Origin: JBJYIN01 sp046237015
Lineage (GTDB): Bacteria > Pseudomonadota > Gammaproteobacteria > Enterobacterales > Enterobacteriaceae
Direction of reading: 5' to 3'
NCBI RefSeq assembly: GCF_046237015.1
Contig: NZ_JBJYIN010000003.1
Coordinates: 186,001 to 250,000, forward strand
Length of the DNA stretch: 64,000 nucleotides
Position 1 is the first letter of the stretch. Each line of letters starts with the position of its first letter. A program made the position numbers and the translations under genes. The notes below the pieces were generated by a model. The model worked only from the letters and a program-made list of their open reading frames with translations. It was not told the origin of the DNA and ran no database searches. This document shows positions 9,168 through 18,545 of this stretch, piece by piece.

Positions 9168-10853
9168 TCAGAACGTTTCCCAATTGTCAGTAGAGGCACC
9201 TTCTTTCATTTTCTTACCTGTCTGAGCAGAAGACGCTAATAAAGCCGGCTTCTGCGCACTTACCGTAGATGCCGCTGCACCTCGATTATACGTGGCATCA
9301 GAAAGATGGAATGCGGCAACCGCTTCGTTCAAGATACGAACTTGTTCTTCCAGTGCCGTCGCTGCCGACGCAGACTCCTCAACCAGTGCGGAGTTCTGCT
9401 GCGTGACCAAATCCATCTCAGTAATCGCCTGTCCGACCTGATCAATACCTTTACTTTGCTCATCAGAAGCCGATGCTATTTCGCCCATGATGTCCGTCAC
9501 TCTGGTGACTGCGCTAACGATCTCGCCCATCGTTTCACCCGCGCTTTCAACCAATACAGATCCTTCATCGACACGGCTAACAGAATCTTCAATCAAAGTT
9601 TTAATTTCTTTTGCCGCCTGGGCGCTACGCTGCGCCAAATTACGAACCTCACCAGCAACAACCGCAAAACCGCGACCTTGCTCCCCTGCTCTGGCTGCTT
9701 CTACGGCGGCGTTCAACGCCAAAATATTGGTTTGAAATGCAATACCATCAATTACGCTGGTGATATCAGCAATTTTTTGTGAGCTTCCGGCAATATTGTG
9801 CATGGTTTTCACCACATTATCGACAACCTTACCACCTCTCTGCGCGGTTTCAGAAGCGCTCAACGCTAGTTGGCTGGCCTGGCGTGCATTTTCCGCATTC
9901 TGCTTCACCGTTGCGGTCAGTTGTTCCATGCTCGCTGCGGTTTCTTCCAAGGCCGCGGCCTGCTGCTCCGTACGAGAAGAGAGATCGTTATTTCCTGCAC
10001 TGATTTCAGTTGCACCGGTATAGATCGCATCCGCTCCATGCCGAACGGCACTTACCGTTGTGACGAATTCACTCTGCATACGCCGAATACTCTCAGCCAG
10101 AATGCCCATCTCATTTTTACTCTGAAAATCAATAGATTTAGTAAGATCGCCTTTCGCAAGATGGCTAATATGCTTCACAATATTATTTAGCGGGCTAATT
10201 AATATCTGTTGAATACCAAACCAAACGATAAGTACTAAAGTGAAAACAATGGCGATAATCGTCACTAAAATCCACAAAGCTGAATCATAAGCTGCGTCAT
10301 TTTTAGCGATACCTTCTGCATACAACTTATCGCTGTCAGCCTTATAAGCGTAATACGCCTTTTCAAAATTATCCTGATAGCCTTGGGTTGGCTGTTCAAT
10401 AAACTTCTTTAATTCTCCCGCATCTAAAAATGCAATTAACTCAGTCAAAGCAGCGTTTAAAACAACATAATTCTCTTTAACGGTATTCGCGGCATTCGCA
10501 TCCTGGCGGCTATTAAGCGGAACGCTCTCATACTTGGAAAAGTATTCACTTGCCATCGAAAGCTGCCTTCTTGCAGAAGACAAAAGTTCTTTCCCTGAGA
10601 CGCCAGTACCACCTCCAGTGGAGTCCAGTGCAAAACGGCTACCGGCCCGATTAAGCGTATTACGCGTTTGTAACAAGTATGACCACGCTGAATCCAGTTC
10701 CGATTTTTTTTGATTAATAACCTGAGTTGAAACAAAAACATCTTTGTCATTCTTTAACGCATTAAAGAATAAACCACCTGAAATAAGCTGGAGAGTGCCA
10801 AATAACCCCAATACAAGCATCAAACCTGTAACAATTTTTATACGATTAAACAT
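9168..10853 (-). CDS. Methyl-accepting chemotaxis protein, Tsr/Tar-like
   Basis: A transmembrane chemoreceptor of 561 residues. After the first membrane helix, a four-helix-bundle periplasmic domain carries LLQTRNTLNRAGSRF, which matches the arginine-bearing amino-acid-binding region of Tsr and Tar, so an amino acid ligand is likely. A second membrane helix, a HAMP domain and the signalling tip IAFQTNILALNAAVEAARAG follow. It ends in NWETF, the docking pentapeptide for CheR and CheB. The ATG at 10853 is chosen over an upstream one because AAGG precedes it and the N-terminus then matches receptors. Sigma-28 promoter at 10886-10912. Confidence 0.93.
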   Translation of the reverse strand: MFNRIKIVTGLMLVLGLFGTLQLISGGLFFNALKNDKDVFVSTQVINQKKSELDSAWSYLLQTRNTLNRAGSRFALDSTGGGTGVSGKELLSSARRQLSMASEYFSKYESVPLNSRQDANAANTVKENYVVLNAALTELIAFLDAGELKKFIEQPTQGYQDNFEKAYYAYKADSDKLYAEGIAKNDAAYDSALWILVTIIAIVFTLVLIVWFGIQQILISPLNNIVKHISHLAKGDLTKSIDFQSKNEMGILAESIRRMQSEFVTTVSAVRHGADAIYTGATEISAGNNDLSSRTEQQAAALEETAASMEQLTATVKQNAENARQASQLALSASETAQRGGKVVDNVVKTMHNIAGSSQKIADITSVIDGIAFQTNILALNAAVEAARAGEQGRGFAVVAGEVRNLAQRSAQAAKEIKTLIEDSVSRVDEGSVLVESAGETMGEIVSAVTRVTDIMGEIASASDEQSKGIDQVGQAITEMDLVTQQNSALVEESASAATALEEQVRILNEAVAAFHLSDATYNRGAAASTVSAQKPALLASSAQTGKKMKEGASTDNWETF

Positions 10854-10885
10854 ATCAAGCCTTTTATGCAGACTAACTACCGACC

Positions 10886-10912
10886 ATATCGGCATCTTTT
10901 GGGATATCTTTA
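10886..10912 (-). promoter_or_regulatory. Sigma-28 promoter of the chemoreceptor gene
   Basis: Read on the minus strand: TAAA, exactly 15 bases, then GCCGATAT, which differs from the FliA consensus TAAA-N15-GCCGATAA at one position. It lies 33 bases before the chosen receptor start, giving a short leader. Confidence 0.85.
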
Positions 10913-10995
10913 TGACATTTTGAATTGAAGAGCAATGCAGAGGCTAAAGATAGGCGATTGGGCCATGAAGATGGCCCAATAAAACCTGAAAAACA

Positions 10996-11502
10996 TCAAA
11001 CTTTCATTATGCTGTCGACTAACGCCATTTCTTCACTACTCAACAATTTTTCAATATCAACCAAAATCAGCATTCTTTCACCTAAAGAACCCAACCCTGT
11101 TAAATATTCAGTTGATAAAGTAACCGCAAACTCTGGCGCAGGACGAATTTGATCGGCAGTTAATGACAGAACGTCGGATACACCATCCACAACGATCCCA
11201 ACAACGCGCTGACCAAGATTCAACACGATAACAACCGTATTATCATCGTAATCCACTTCTTGTTGCGCAAATTTTATACGTAAATCAACGATGGGAACAA
11301 TGACACCACGCAGATTCGTTACGCCTTTAATAAAAGTAGGAGTATTAGCAATACGTGTGACCTGATCATAACCACGTATTTCCTGTACTTTTAAAATATC
11401 AACACCGTATTCTTCGTCACCCAGTGTAAAAATTAAGAATTCCTGTCCTACAGTTTCACCGGCTAGTTTCGTGACGTTTGCAAGTCCAGTCATGTTTTTC
11501 AC
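10996..11502 (-). CDS. cheW: Chemotaxis coupling protein CheW
   Basis: CheW links chemoreceptors to the kinase CheA. The 168-residue protein is one CheW domain (GQEFLIFTLGDEEYGVDILKVQEIRGY, then GVTNLRGVIVPIVDLRIKF), the usual length. It starts 30 bases after the cheA stop and is the last gene of motABcheAW. Confidence 0.97.
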   Translation of the reverse strand: MKNMTGLANVTKLAGETVGQEFLIFTLGDEEYGVDILKVQEIRGYDQVTRIANTPTFIKGVTNLRGVIVPIVDLRIKFAQQEVDYDDNTVVIVLNLGQRVVGIVVDGVSDVLSLTADQIRPAPEFAVTLSTEYLTGLGSLGERMLILVDIEKLLSSEEMALVDSIMKV

Positions 11503-11532
11503 CCTTTAATCAATCAACTATCTGTTTTGTTA

Positions 11533-13557
11533 TTAAGCAGCGGTTTCAACCACACGCTTCTCACGATTAAGCGCCTGCAACGCTGAAACATCCACAATCA
11601 GCGCAACACTACCATCACCCAAAATAGTAGCGGCTGAAACACCTGGCACCTTGCGATAATTACTTTCCAAATTTTTAACAACGACCTGATGCTGCCCAAT
11701 CAATTGATCCACTAATAAGGCATAACGTCGACCCGCACTTTGCAAAATCACAACGATCCCTTGAGTCGCATCGGTTTTAGCACCATCCACGTCAAAAATA
11801 TGATACAGCTCAACCAATGGGAGGTACTCTCCGCGAACTTGCAGAACACGCTCACCACCCGCCAATGGGTATAAATCTTCAGCCTGCGGTTGTAATGACT
11901 CCATCACCGCATTAAGCGGCAGGATAAACACCTCGTTATTCACTTTCACCGACATACCATCAAGGATGGCCAACGTCAGAGGTAATAAGATACGAATAGT
12001 GGTTCCTTTGCCCGCCTGGAAATGAATCTCGACATGTCCACCCATTTCCTGAATATTACGTTTTACCACATCCATACCAACGCCACGGCCGGAAACATCG
12101 GTCACTTTCTCCGCGGTTGAAAAACCTGGCGCAAAAATCAACATGCCAATTTCTTCATCTGACATGCTATCGCTAACCGAAAGCCCTTGAGAAATGGCTT
12201 TCGCCAAAATTCGCTCACGATTAAGACCAGCACCGTCGTCAACGACCTCAATGCAAATATTCCCGCCCTGATGCTCAGCTGACAAGGTTAAATTACCCAC
12301 CGCTGATTTTCCCGCTGCAATACGTTTTTCAGGCGATTCGATACCATGATCCAGGCTATTACGGACAAGGTGCGTAAGCGGGTCAATAATACGTTCGATC
12401 AGGCTCTTATCCAGCTCCGTCGAACTTCCTTGCAGCGTCAACTCCACTTGCTTATCCAATTTGGCAGCAAGATCCCGAACCAAACGCGGGAAACGACTGA
12501 ATACGTATTCCATTGGCATCATACGAATCGACATGACCGACTCTTGCAAGTCACGGGCGTTACGCTCCAATTGCCCCATGCTATTCAATAAATCACCATG
12601 AGCAACGGGATCAAGCTCACTTGAACGCTGCGCCAACATCGATTGAGTAATAACCAACTCACCAACCAGGTTAATTAGCTGATCCACCTTCTCTACCGCA
12701 ACACGAATACTCGTATCCCCTGCTTTGGTTCTATTTTTTGACGCATCATGAGCGGGGGCTTTCGGTGCGGCTGAAGGTGTCGTTGATGGTGTTGCAACAG
12801 GAACGACTTCTGCTACTGGTGCTGGTGTTTCTGCCTCAGACACGGCTTCCGCTACGGGTTCATTATCTGTGGCAGGATGAAAATGGATTTGCTCAGGTTC
12901 AAGCACAAAACACAATACAGCACTGATATCATCAGCACTTTCAGATGTCACCAGCGTTACCTCAACACTGGTATCCGTCTGATAAGGATCTTTCACTGTC
13001 CCCAGGTTCCCCAACTCCTCTAACATCTGAGGGATTTCCTGGGGTTTGAGGCCAGTGAGCTCTATCCGCATCTCACCGTTTCCAGCCGCCGTTGCTGGCG
13101 CATTGGATACCGAACTTGCTGTATTTCCTACGGCAGACTGACTCTGAGCCACATTGCTTTCAGCCTGAGACTCTAATGCCAGTTGGCGCAGAGCCTGACA
13201 GATATACTCAAAGCTCTCGGCATTGGGTTCCTGTGCGGTTTTATAAGCGTCCAACTGATCCTGCATGATGTCTTTTGTTTCCAGAAACAGGTTAATGATA
13301 TCAGTGCTGAGACGCATTTCACCGCGCCGTGCACCATCTAATAAATTTTCTAAAAGGTGGGTGGTTTCCTGTAATACAGTAAAACCGAACGTCCCTGCGC
13401 CCCCTTTTATTGAATGAGCGGCCCGAAAGATGGCGTTCATTTGTTCCATATCTGGCGCCTGAGGATCTAACAGCAGCAAATGCTGTTCCATATCCGCCAA
13501 TAATTCGTCTGCTTCATCAAAGAATGTTTGATAGAAAGCGCTCATATCCATGCTCAC
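11533..13557 (-). CDS. cheA: Chemotaxis histidine kinase CheA
   Basis: CheA phosphorylates CheY and CheB in response to receptor state. The 674-residue protein has P1 with phospho-acceptor His48 (IFRAAHSIKGGAGTFGF), a P2 CheY-binding domain, a low-complexity Ala/Pro linker (about residues 240-275), P3 dimerisation, the P4 ATPase domain (HLVRNSLDHGIE, DVSGRGVGMDVV) and a C-terminal CheW-like P5. An internal Met start for CheA-short (around residue 98) is not obvious. It starts 27 bases after motB. Confidence 0.97.
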   Translation of the reverse strand: MSMDMSAFYQTFFDEADELLADMEQHLLLLDPQAPDMEQMNAIFRAAHSIKGGAGTFGFTVLQETTHLLENLLDGARRGEMRLSTDIINLFLETKDIMQDQLDAYKTAQEPNAESFEYICQALRQLALESQAESNVAQSQSAVGNTASSVSNAPATAAGNGEMRIELTGLKPQEIPQMLEELGNLGTVKDPYQTDTSVEVTLVTSESADDISAVLCFVLEPEQIHFHPATDNEPVAEAVSEAETPAPVAEVVPVATPSTTPSAAPKAPAHDASKNRTKAGDTSIRVAVEKVDQLINLVGELVITQSMLAQRSSELDPVAHGDLLNSMGQLERNARDLQESVMSIRMMPMEYVFSRFPRLVRDLAAKLDKQVELTLQGSSTELDKSLIERIIDPLTHLVRNSLDHGIESPEKRIAAGKSAVGNLTLSAEHQGGNICIEVVDDGAGLNRERILAKAISQGLSVSDSMSDEEIGMLIFAPGFSTAEKVTDVSGRGVGMDVVKRNIQEMGGHVEIHFQAGKGTTIRILLPLTLAILDGMSVKVNNEVFILPLNAVMESLQPQAEDLYPLAGGERVLQVRGEYLPLVELYHIFDVDGAKTDATQGIVVILQSAGRRYALLVDQLIGQHQVVVKNLESNYRKVPGVSAATILGDGSVALIVDVSALQALNREKRVVETAA

Positions 13558-13584
13558 GTGGTCACCTCTACTGTGAATCGCGAC

Positions 13585-14634
13585 TTATTGGGAAGGTGTC
13601 GCCTGACTATCCGGCGCAGCAGGCAACGCAGTAGTCGGCTGTTGACGCTCTGGAGCAGGAACTCCATTAACGGGTTGTGGTGGAATCTCACCCCCCCCAC
13701 TCATATTATTACTATTTTCGGCAGCCGGAGTGGGAGGTTTAGGATTTTCCAGCTCCATATTTTGTAAACTTTCGACTTTATCGATCATCTCCGCAGAACT
13801 CTCGGCGTTTTCATTTTCAATACTCGTCTGAGCTTGTTTATTCAGTACAAGCAAGCTGATACGCCGATTGATCGCATCACTACCAGCAGCAGACTGTTTC
13901 AGTTTCATTGTCGCAGCCATACCCACGACGCGAAGCACTTTACCTTCCGACAATCCACCAACAAGCAATTCTCTACGCGACGAATTCGCGCGATCGGCAG
14001 AAAGTTCCCAGTTGCTATAGCCACGCTCGCCCATCGCATACTGAACATCATCCGTATGGCCGGAAATACTCAATTTATTAGGAATATCATTCAGGATAGG
14101 CGCAATAGCACGCAAAATATCCCGCATATAAGGCTCAACCTGCGCACTCCCCGTCTTAAACATCGGTCGATTCTGGCTATCAATAATTTGAATACGCAGC
14201 CCTTCATCAATCATTTCAATTAACAGATGTGGACGTAAGGCTCGCAGTCGAGGGTCAGCTTCGATAAGTTGATCAAGTCTTTCACGCAGTTTATTCAGCC
14301 GAATGTCATCCATTTTAGCGTCTGGCGTATCCATTTTGATCGTTCTTTTGACCTCACCTTCTTGCTGGGTTGGATCATTCCCACCACCAGGAATTGGGCT
14401 TGAACTCTCACTGACTTTTGAACCTGACGTCAAAGCAACTTTTAACGGCGTACGAAAATATTCGGCAATTTGCACAAGTTGTGCGGGTGAGGAAATCGCG
14501 ATCAGCCACATGACCAGAAACAGTGCCATCATCGCGGTCATGAAGTCAGCGTAGGCAATTTTCCAAGAGCCGCCGTGATGAGCGCCATGCCCAGATTTAC
14601 GCTTTTTGCGAATAATCGGATGCTGGTGTTTCAT
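13585..14634 (-). CDS. motB: Flagellar motor stator protein MotB
   Basis: MotB anchors the stator to peptidoglycan. The 349-residue protein has a single N-terminal membrane helix with the proton-carrying Asp30 (IAYADFMTAMMALFLVMWL), a plug region, an OmpA-like peptidoglycan-binding domain (about 150-270, with NKLSISGHTDDVQYAMG and ELSADRANSSRRELL), and an unusually Pro/Ala-rich C-terminal tail of about 70 residues. Its start overlaps motA by 4 bases. The tail makes it longer than E. coli MotB (308 residues). Confidence 0.96.
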   Translation of the reverse strand: MKHQHPIIRKKRKSGHGAHHGGSWKIAYADFMTAMMALFLVMWLIAISSPAQLVQIAEYFRTPLKVALTSGSKVSESSSPIPGGGNDPTQQEGEVKRTIKMDTPDAKMDDIRLNKLRERLDQLIEADPRLRALRPHLLIEMIDEGLRIQIIDSQNRPMFKTGSAQVEPYMRDILRAIAPILNDIPNKLSISGHTDDVQYAMGERGYSNWELSADRANSSRRELLVGGLSEGKVLRVVGMAATMKLKQSAAGSDAINRRISLLVLNKQAQTSIENENAESSAEMIDKVESLQNMELENPKPPTPAAENSNNMSGGGEIPPQPVNGVPAPERQQPTTALPAAPDSQATPSQ

Positions 14635-15524
14635 GCGTCACTGTCCGACGCCTGCTGAGCCGGAGCCTTCACGCGGCGAATGTGTTCTTCCAGTTCGGTA
14701 AAGGAAGGACGTTCCGTGGAATACAATGTTTTACGGCCAAATTCAACTGCGATCTGCGGGGCATAGCCGTTCAGGCTGGAAAGCAATGTCACTTTGACAC
14801 ACTGCAATATCTTTATTTTTTCTGCATTTTTCTGACGAAGCAACGAAGCCAATGGCGAAACAAAGCCATAAGCCAGCAAAATACCCAAGAAGGTTCCCAC
14901 CATGGCATGTGCAATCATCATCCCCAACTCGGCAGCGGGGCGATCAACATAAGCCAGCGAGTGCACAACCCCCATTACCGCCGCAACAATACCAAATGCT
15001 GGAAGCGCGTCACCTACCAAGTTCAGGCTCGTTGCCGGCACTTCACTCTCGTGTTCAACAGTCTCAATCTCTTCATCCATCAGCGTTTCAATTTCAAACG
15101 CATTCATGTTGCCACTCACCATCAAGCGCAAATAATCGGTGATAAACTCAACGAGCATGGTATCGGACAGAACACTGGGATAACTGGAGAAAATTTCACT
15201 TTCGCGGGGGTTATCAATATCAAATTCCAGAGACAACATCCCTTGCTGACGGGATTTGGCCATCAGGCGAAACATCAACGCCATCAGATCCATGTACAAC
15301 GCTTTGTTATATTTTGATTTTTTGACTAATAACGGTAAGGCTCGTAGAGTCCCTTTGATCGCTTTACCGTTGTTACCAACGATAAAGGCCCCAATCGCAG
15401 ATCCCGCGATAATCAACACTTCAGAAGGTTGATAGAGCGCACCCAAGGCCCCACCGACCATGAGATAACCGCCGAGTATCGAGCCCACAATGACGAGATA
15501 ACCCAATATAACCAGCACAAGCAA
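14631..15524 (-). CDS. motA: Flagellar motor stator protein MotA
   Basis: MotA forms the proton channel ring with MotB. The 297-residue protein has four membrane segments and the conserved ALPAFGIVAAVMGVVHSL and GTFLGILLAYGFVSPLA stretches that hold the functional prolines. It is the first gene of motABcheAW, following flhC by 131 bases with a strong hairpin between them. I found no good sigma-28 promoter in that gap. Confidence 0.97.
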   Translation of the reverse strand: MLVLVILGYLVIVGSILGGYLMVGGALGALYQPSEVLIIAGSAIGAFIVGNNGKAIKGTLRALPLLVKKSKYNKALYMDLMALMFRLMAKSRQQGMLSLEFDIDNPRESEIFSSYPSVLSDTMLVEFITDYLRLMVSGNMNAFEIETLMDEEIETVEHESEVPATSLNLVGDALPAFGIVAAVMGVVHSLAYVDRPAAELGMMIAHAMVGTFLGILLAYGFVSPLASLLRQKNAEKIKILQCVKVTLLSSLNGYAPQIAVEFGRKTLYSTERPSFTELEEHIRRVKAPAQQASDSDA

Positions 15525-15598
15525 TCCTTATAATAAAAAAGGTGGGCGGAAGATAAGACAAAAACGCAGTGGATGTCGCCAGGAATTACTTGAGGAGA

Positions 15599-15636
15599 AA
15601 TCTATCACTGTCCTTAATAACAAACAGTGATAGATT
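15599..15636 (-). terminator. Hairpin between flhC and motA
   Basis: AATCTATCACTG pairs perfectly with CAGTGATAGATT (12 bp, 14-base loop) starting about 18 bases after the flhC stop. A likely terminator or processing signal for the flhDC mRNA. No long T tract follows, so the mode of action is uncertain. Confidence 0.6.
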
Positions 15637-15654
15637 CACAAATCGCTACCAGGC

Positions 15655-16233
15655 TCAGACTGCGTGTTTTACCTGTTCATCCAGCAGTTGAGGTATTATA
15701 TCGGCAAGATTTTGCGAAAGTTTACGCCTTTTTACGGCTCTGGAGGGTGGTTGACACAGACTACAAACAAAACTGTTTTTAGGCTGATGAGCATGGGTGA
15801 TAAACATACCGTTACAGCAATTACATGCAGAAAGCTGTAACATTCCACTATCAACAAATCTAACCAGCGTCCAAGCTCGGGTCAACGCCAACAGCGGCGA
15901 ATCACTTTGTGGTGAACATTGTTCTAAATAAAGGCGATAAGATTTAATCACCGCTTCTACGCCGCTACACTGACCGCTCTTTAACAAGAAGCTGTATGCA
16001 TTGTAGAACATTGATGAATGAATATTCTGTTCCCAGGTCATAAACCAATCCGTTGAAAATGGTAACATTCCCTTTGGCGGCGGACTTCCTCTAAGTTCTT
16101 TATACAGCTTAATCAAACGTCCACGGCTTAGCTGTGTTTCACTTTCCAACATCTGCAAGCGAGCTCCAAGAGAAATGAGCTCCATCGCTAACTGAATGTC
16201 TTTTGCTTCCTGAACAATACTTTTTTCCGCCAT
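15655..16233 (-). CDS. flhC: Flagellar master regulator subunit FlhC
   Basis: FlhC with FlhD forms the FlhD4C2 activator of class II flagellar genes. The 192-residue protein has the zinc-binding cysteines CNCC and CSLC near the C-terminus (residues about 138-160) and the family start MAEKSIVQEAKDIQLAMELI. It starts 2 bases after the flhD stop. Confidence 0.97.
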   Translation of the reverse strand: MAEKSIVQEAKDIQLAMELISLGARLQMLESETQLSRGRLIKLYKELRGSPPPKGMLPFSTDWFMTWEQNIHSSMFYNAYSFLLKSGQCSGVEAVIKSYRLYLEQCSPQSDSPLLALTRAWTLVRFVDSGMLQLSACNCCNGMFITHAHQPKNSFVCSLCQPPSRAVKRRKLSQNLADIIPQLLDEQVKHAV

Positions 16234-16235
16234 TA

Positions 16236-16586
16236 CTATGCCCTTTTCTTAGGCAAGTTTTCTTCTTTCGAAGTTAACTGTTGTAATAAGTGGCTCGACA
16301 GCAAAATTCCTGTATGGATCTGCTGTAAATCATCCACACGCGATTCTTGTGTCAAGAGTTTGATTGTATTGTGATCATTAAAACGGAAATGACATATCAG
16401 CTGATTAGTTTCTGCTAATTTTACCATCTGCGGTAAAGTCAATTGCATCAACATATCGGCCATTGTTTCATCAATGCCCAAGCGAAACATCGCAGAGGCC
16501 TTTTCATCATTAATTAAACGTTGTGCCAGTAACAAATAAGACAGATTAATGTCATAAATGTGTTTGAGTAATTCAGAGGTACCCAT
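16236..16586 (-). CDS. flhD: Flagellar master regulator subunit FlhD
   Basis: The 116-residue protein contains TSELLKHIYDINLSYLLLAQ and VDDLQQIHTGILLSSHLL, near identical to E. coli FlhD. FlhD pairs with FlhC to activate flagellar class II promoters. Two close ATGs exist (16595 and 16586). The second gives the E. coli length and has GGGA about 9 bases upstream; the first has no useful ribosome site. The long upstream region carries a perfect CRP site. Confidence 0.96.
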   Translation of the reverse strand: MGTSELLKHIYDINLSYLLLAQRLINDEKASAMFRLGIDETMADMLMQLTLPQMVKLAETNQLICHFRFNDHNTIKLLTQESRVDDLQQIHTGILLSSHLLQQLTSKEENLPKKRA

Positions 16587-17228
16587 ATTTCCCATCCCGA
16601 CAGGCTATGTTTAAAACATAAGTTAGGTGATAGACCATATCGCCCAGTTCAAAAATCACTCTCCATTGATGGCATAAAAAACTATCAGTGCCAGATACTA
16701 GTTACTACATTTGCATTTCTTATTAGGACAATAACGCGGTTTACTGCTGCCAACTTCACTCGTTCTACTTTGAGTCCATTCGTCCTTTACGCTTCGGAAT
16801 GCATCATAAAAATCACCCTACTCAAAGCATAGGATTAATCCTAAAACAGAGCAACTGTACCGCCTAATCCGTAGCACATACAACGCGAGCAGATGGTGAT
16901 TTTAGTAATTGTGTGATGTATATCACACTTTTGAGCAATTTACAGGTAATTTTGTATTAAATAAGAGCACTCAAATACACATTTTTAATTCAAAAAACTG
17001 TATTAAACGTTACATAAAAAGTTAAAAATAACATGCAATAAAAACAATTCGCTTGCTATCCAAATGATAGATAAATGTTTTTTCAATACCTCTCATATAG
17101 TCCTAGTATAGCTACGTCTATATTCCTTACCTAAAACTTATGTTTTTAACCAAAACGTTTCTTATCTCACATTTTGAAGTAGTATCCAGCCACTTTCTAC
17201 CCGCCAGAGACAACATGGAGATACGCTC
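16587..17228. promoter_or_regulatory. Long intergenic control region between flhDC and the YqhD-like gene
   Basis: 642 bases without a credible gene, AT-rich from about 16,940 on. flhDC in enterobacteria has a long multi-input leader, which this fits. Besides the CRP site at 16912-16927 I see no other element I can name. Confidence 0.6.
16912..16927. promoter_or_regulatory. CRP-cAMP binding site
   Basis: TGTGA, TGTATA, TCACA: both pentamers of the CRP consensus match fully. It lies 326 bases before flhD and 302 bases before the YqhD-like gene. CRP activation of flhDC is established in enterobacteria, so flhDC is the favoured target. Confidence 0.75.
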
Positions 17229-18380
17229 ATGAACAACTTTGAATACTACAACCCAACAAGGATTCTCTTCGGACAGGAGAAAATTGCCAATATCACACAA
17301 CATATTCCCGAGAATGCAAAAGTTCTTATTACTTACGGTGGAAATAGCGCACAAAAGTACGGCACGCTGGACGAGGTCAGAACGGCATTGGGAAAACGTG
17401 ATTATATTGAATTTGGTGGAATCGAAGCCAATCCCCATGTTGATACACTAATGAAAGCAGCCGAACTCGCTAAAGAAAAGAATATTGATTTCCTGCTTGC
17501 TGTCGGTGGTGGTTCGGTCGTAGATGGAACAAAGTTTATCGCGGCCGCCGTTTATCATCACGATACTTGGGATACCTGGATCAAAAAACGGCCAATCACT
17601 AAAGCATTACCTTTAGGATGCGTGATGACCCTACCCGCAACAGGTTCTGAGATGAACGCCACCGCCGTCGTTTCCAATACAGAACTGGGCGTAAAAGCAG
17701 GTTATAACCATCCGTTATTGTTTCCTAAGTTCGCCGTTCTCGACCCCAAAAAATCATATACATTACCTGAGCGACAAGTCGCTAACGGTGTTGTTGATGC
17801 ATTCGTTCATGTCATAGAACAATATTTGACCTATCCCGTTTACGGAAAAGTACAAGATCGATTTGCTGAAGGGCTTTTATTAACACTAATAGAAGAAGGC
17901 CCGAAAGCATTAAGCGATCCGCAAAATTATGATGTTCGGGCCACAATAACATGGAGTGCAACTCTTGCATTAAATGGGTTGATTGGCGCAGGTGTTCCCC
18001 AAGATTGGGCGACACACCGTATCGGACACCAATTAACTGCGTTATATGGACTTGATCATGCACAAACATTGGCCGTCCTTCTGCCAGCATTACTCCATGT
18101 TCAGAAAGAAAAGAAACACCAGAAATTGCTACAATATGCAGAACGTGTTTGGCAATTGACCGAAGGTAATGCTGACCAGCGCATTCAACAAGCAATTAAC
18201 AAGACCCGGGAATTTTTCGAATTAATGGGTTTAAAAACACACATGAGAGATTATGGTTTATCTGAAGACGCCATTGAAGAAATGATAGTCAGCCTGAATG
18301 AGTTTAATATTCTTCCTCAGGGTGAGCATCAGGATATTAATGAATCTGTTGCCAGAGAAATCCTGAGATTAAGCTATTAA
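17229..18380 (+). CDS. yqhD: NADPH-dependent iron/zinc aldehyde reductase, YqhD family
   Basis: A 383-residue iron-containing alcohol dehydrogenase closely resembling E. coli YqhD, which reduces short-chain and lipid-derived aldehydes. The N-terminal nucleotide domain carries VLITYGGNSAQKYG and LLAVGGGSVVDGTKFIAAA. The metal ligands sit in VVDAFVHVIEQ, WATHRIGHQL and YGLDHAQTL. GVVDAFVH and ALNGLIGAGVPQDWATH match YqhD almost exactly. A GGAG ribosome site precedes the ATG. It is a single gene with its own terminator at 18425-18449. No yqhC regulator is adjacent. Confidence 0.9.
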   Translation: MNNFEYYNPTRILFGQEKIANITQHIPENAKVLITYGGNSAQKYGTLDEVRTALGKRDYIEFGGIEANPHVDTLMKAAELAKEKNIDFLLAVGGGSVVDGTKFIAAAVYHHDTWDTWIKKRPITKALPLGCVMTLPATGSEMNATAVVSNTELGVKAGYNHPLLFPKFAVLDPKKSYTLPERQVANGVVDAFVHVIEQYLTYPVYGKVQDRFAEGLLLTLIEEGPKALSDPQNYDVRATITWSATLALNGLIGAGVPQDWATHRIGHQLTALYGLDHAQTLAVLLPALLHVQKEKKHQKLLQYAERVWQLTEGNADQRIQQAINKTREFFELMGLKTHMRDYGLSEDAIEEMIVSLNEFNILPQGEHQDINESVAREILRLSY

Positions 18381-18424
18381 TAAATGAAATATTGTAAGTA
18401 TTGACCAGCCAACGACTGGCTTTG

Positions 18425-18449
18425 AGTGAGAGACTGAATGTCTCTCACT
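18425..18449 (+). terminator. Terminator after the YqhD-like gene
   Basis: AGTGAGAGAC, loop TGAAT, GTCTCTCACT, a perfect 10-bp stem about 45 bases after the stop, followed by TTCATCC. The short T run makes it a moderate rather than strong terminator. Confidence 0.6.
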
Positions 18450-18483
18450 TCATCCCGATGAACTCACTCAGTTGGGTGACAAG

Positions 18484-18537
18484 CCCGCCAAGAGCAGATT
18501 TGAGCACCACGCCCGCTGCGATATGAAGCATGGCGGG
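18484..18537. repeat. Possible degenerate third copy of the palindromic repeat
   Basis: CCCGCCA (18484-18490) and TGGCGGG (18531-18537) are inverted ends. The right end GAAGCATGGCGGGGA is close to the right arm of the copy at 19774-19870 (GAAGTATGGCGGGTA). The left arm does not match that family, so this is a weak call. Confidence 0.3.
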
Positions 18538-18545
18538 GAATAAAA

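Noticed and set aside
9306..9782. A 158-codon ORF on the plus strand opposite the chemoreceptor
   Set aside because: It is the mirror of a clear chemoreceptor signalling domain, has no ribosome site and no recognisable protein.
14682..15317. A 211-codon ORF opposite motA
   Set aside because: It is antisense to a well-defined MotA, with no ribosome site and a composition unlike a real protein.
17127..17438. A 103-codon minus-strand ORF over the start of the YqhD-like gene
   Set aside because: It overlaps a certain gene and has no homology I recognise.
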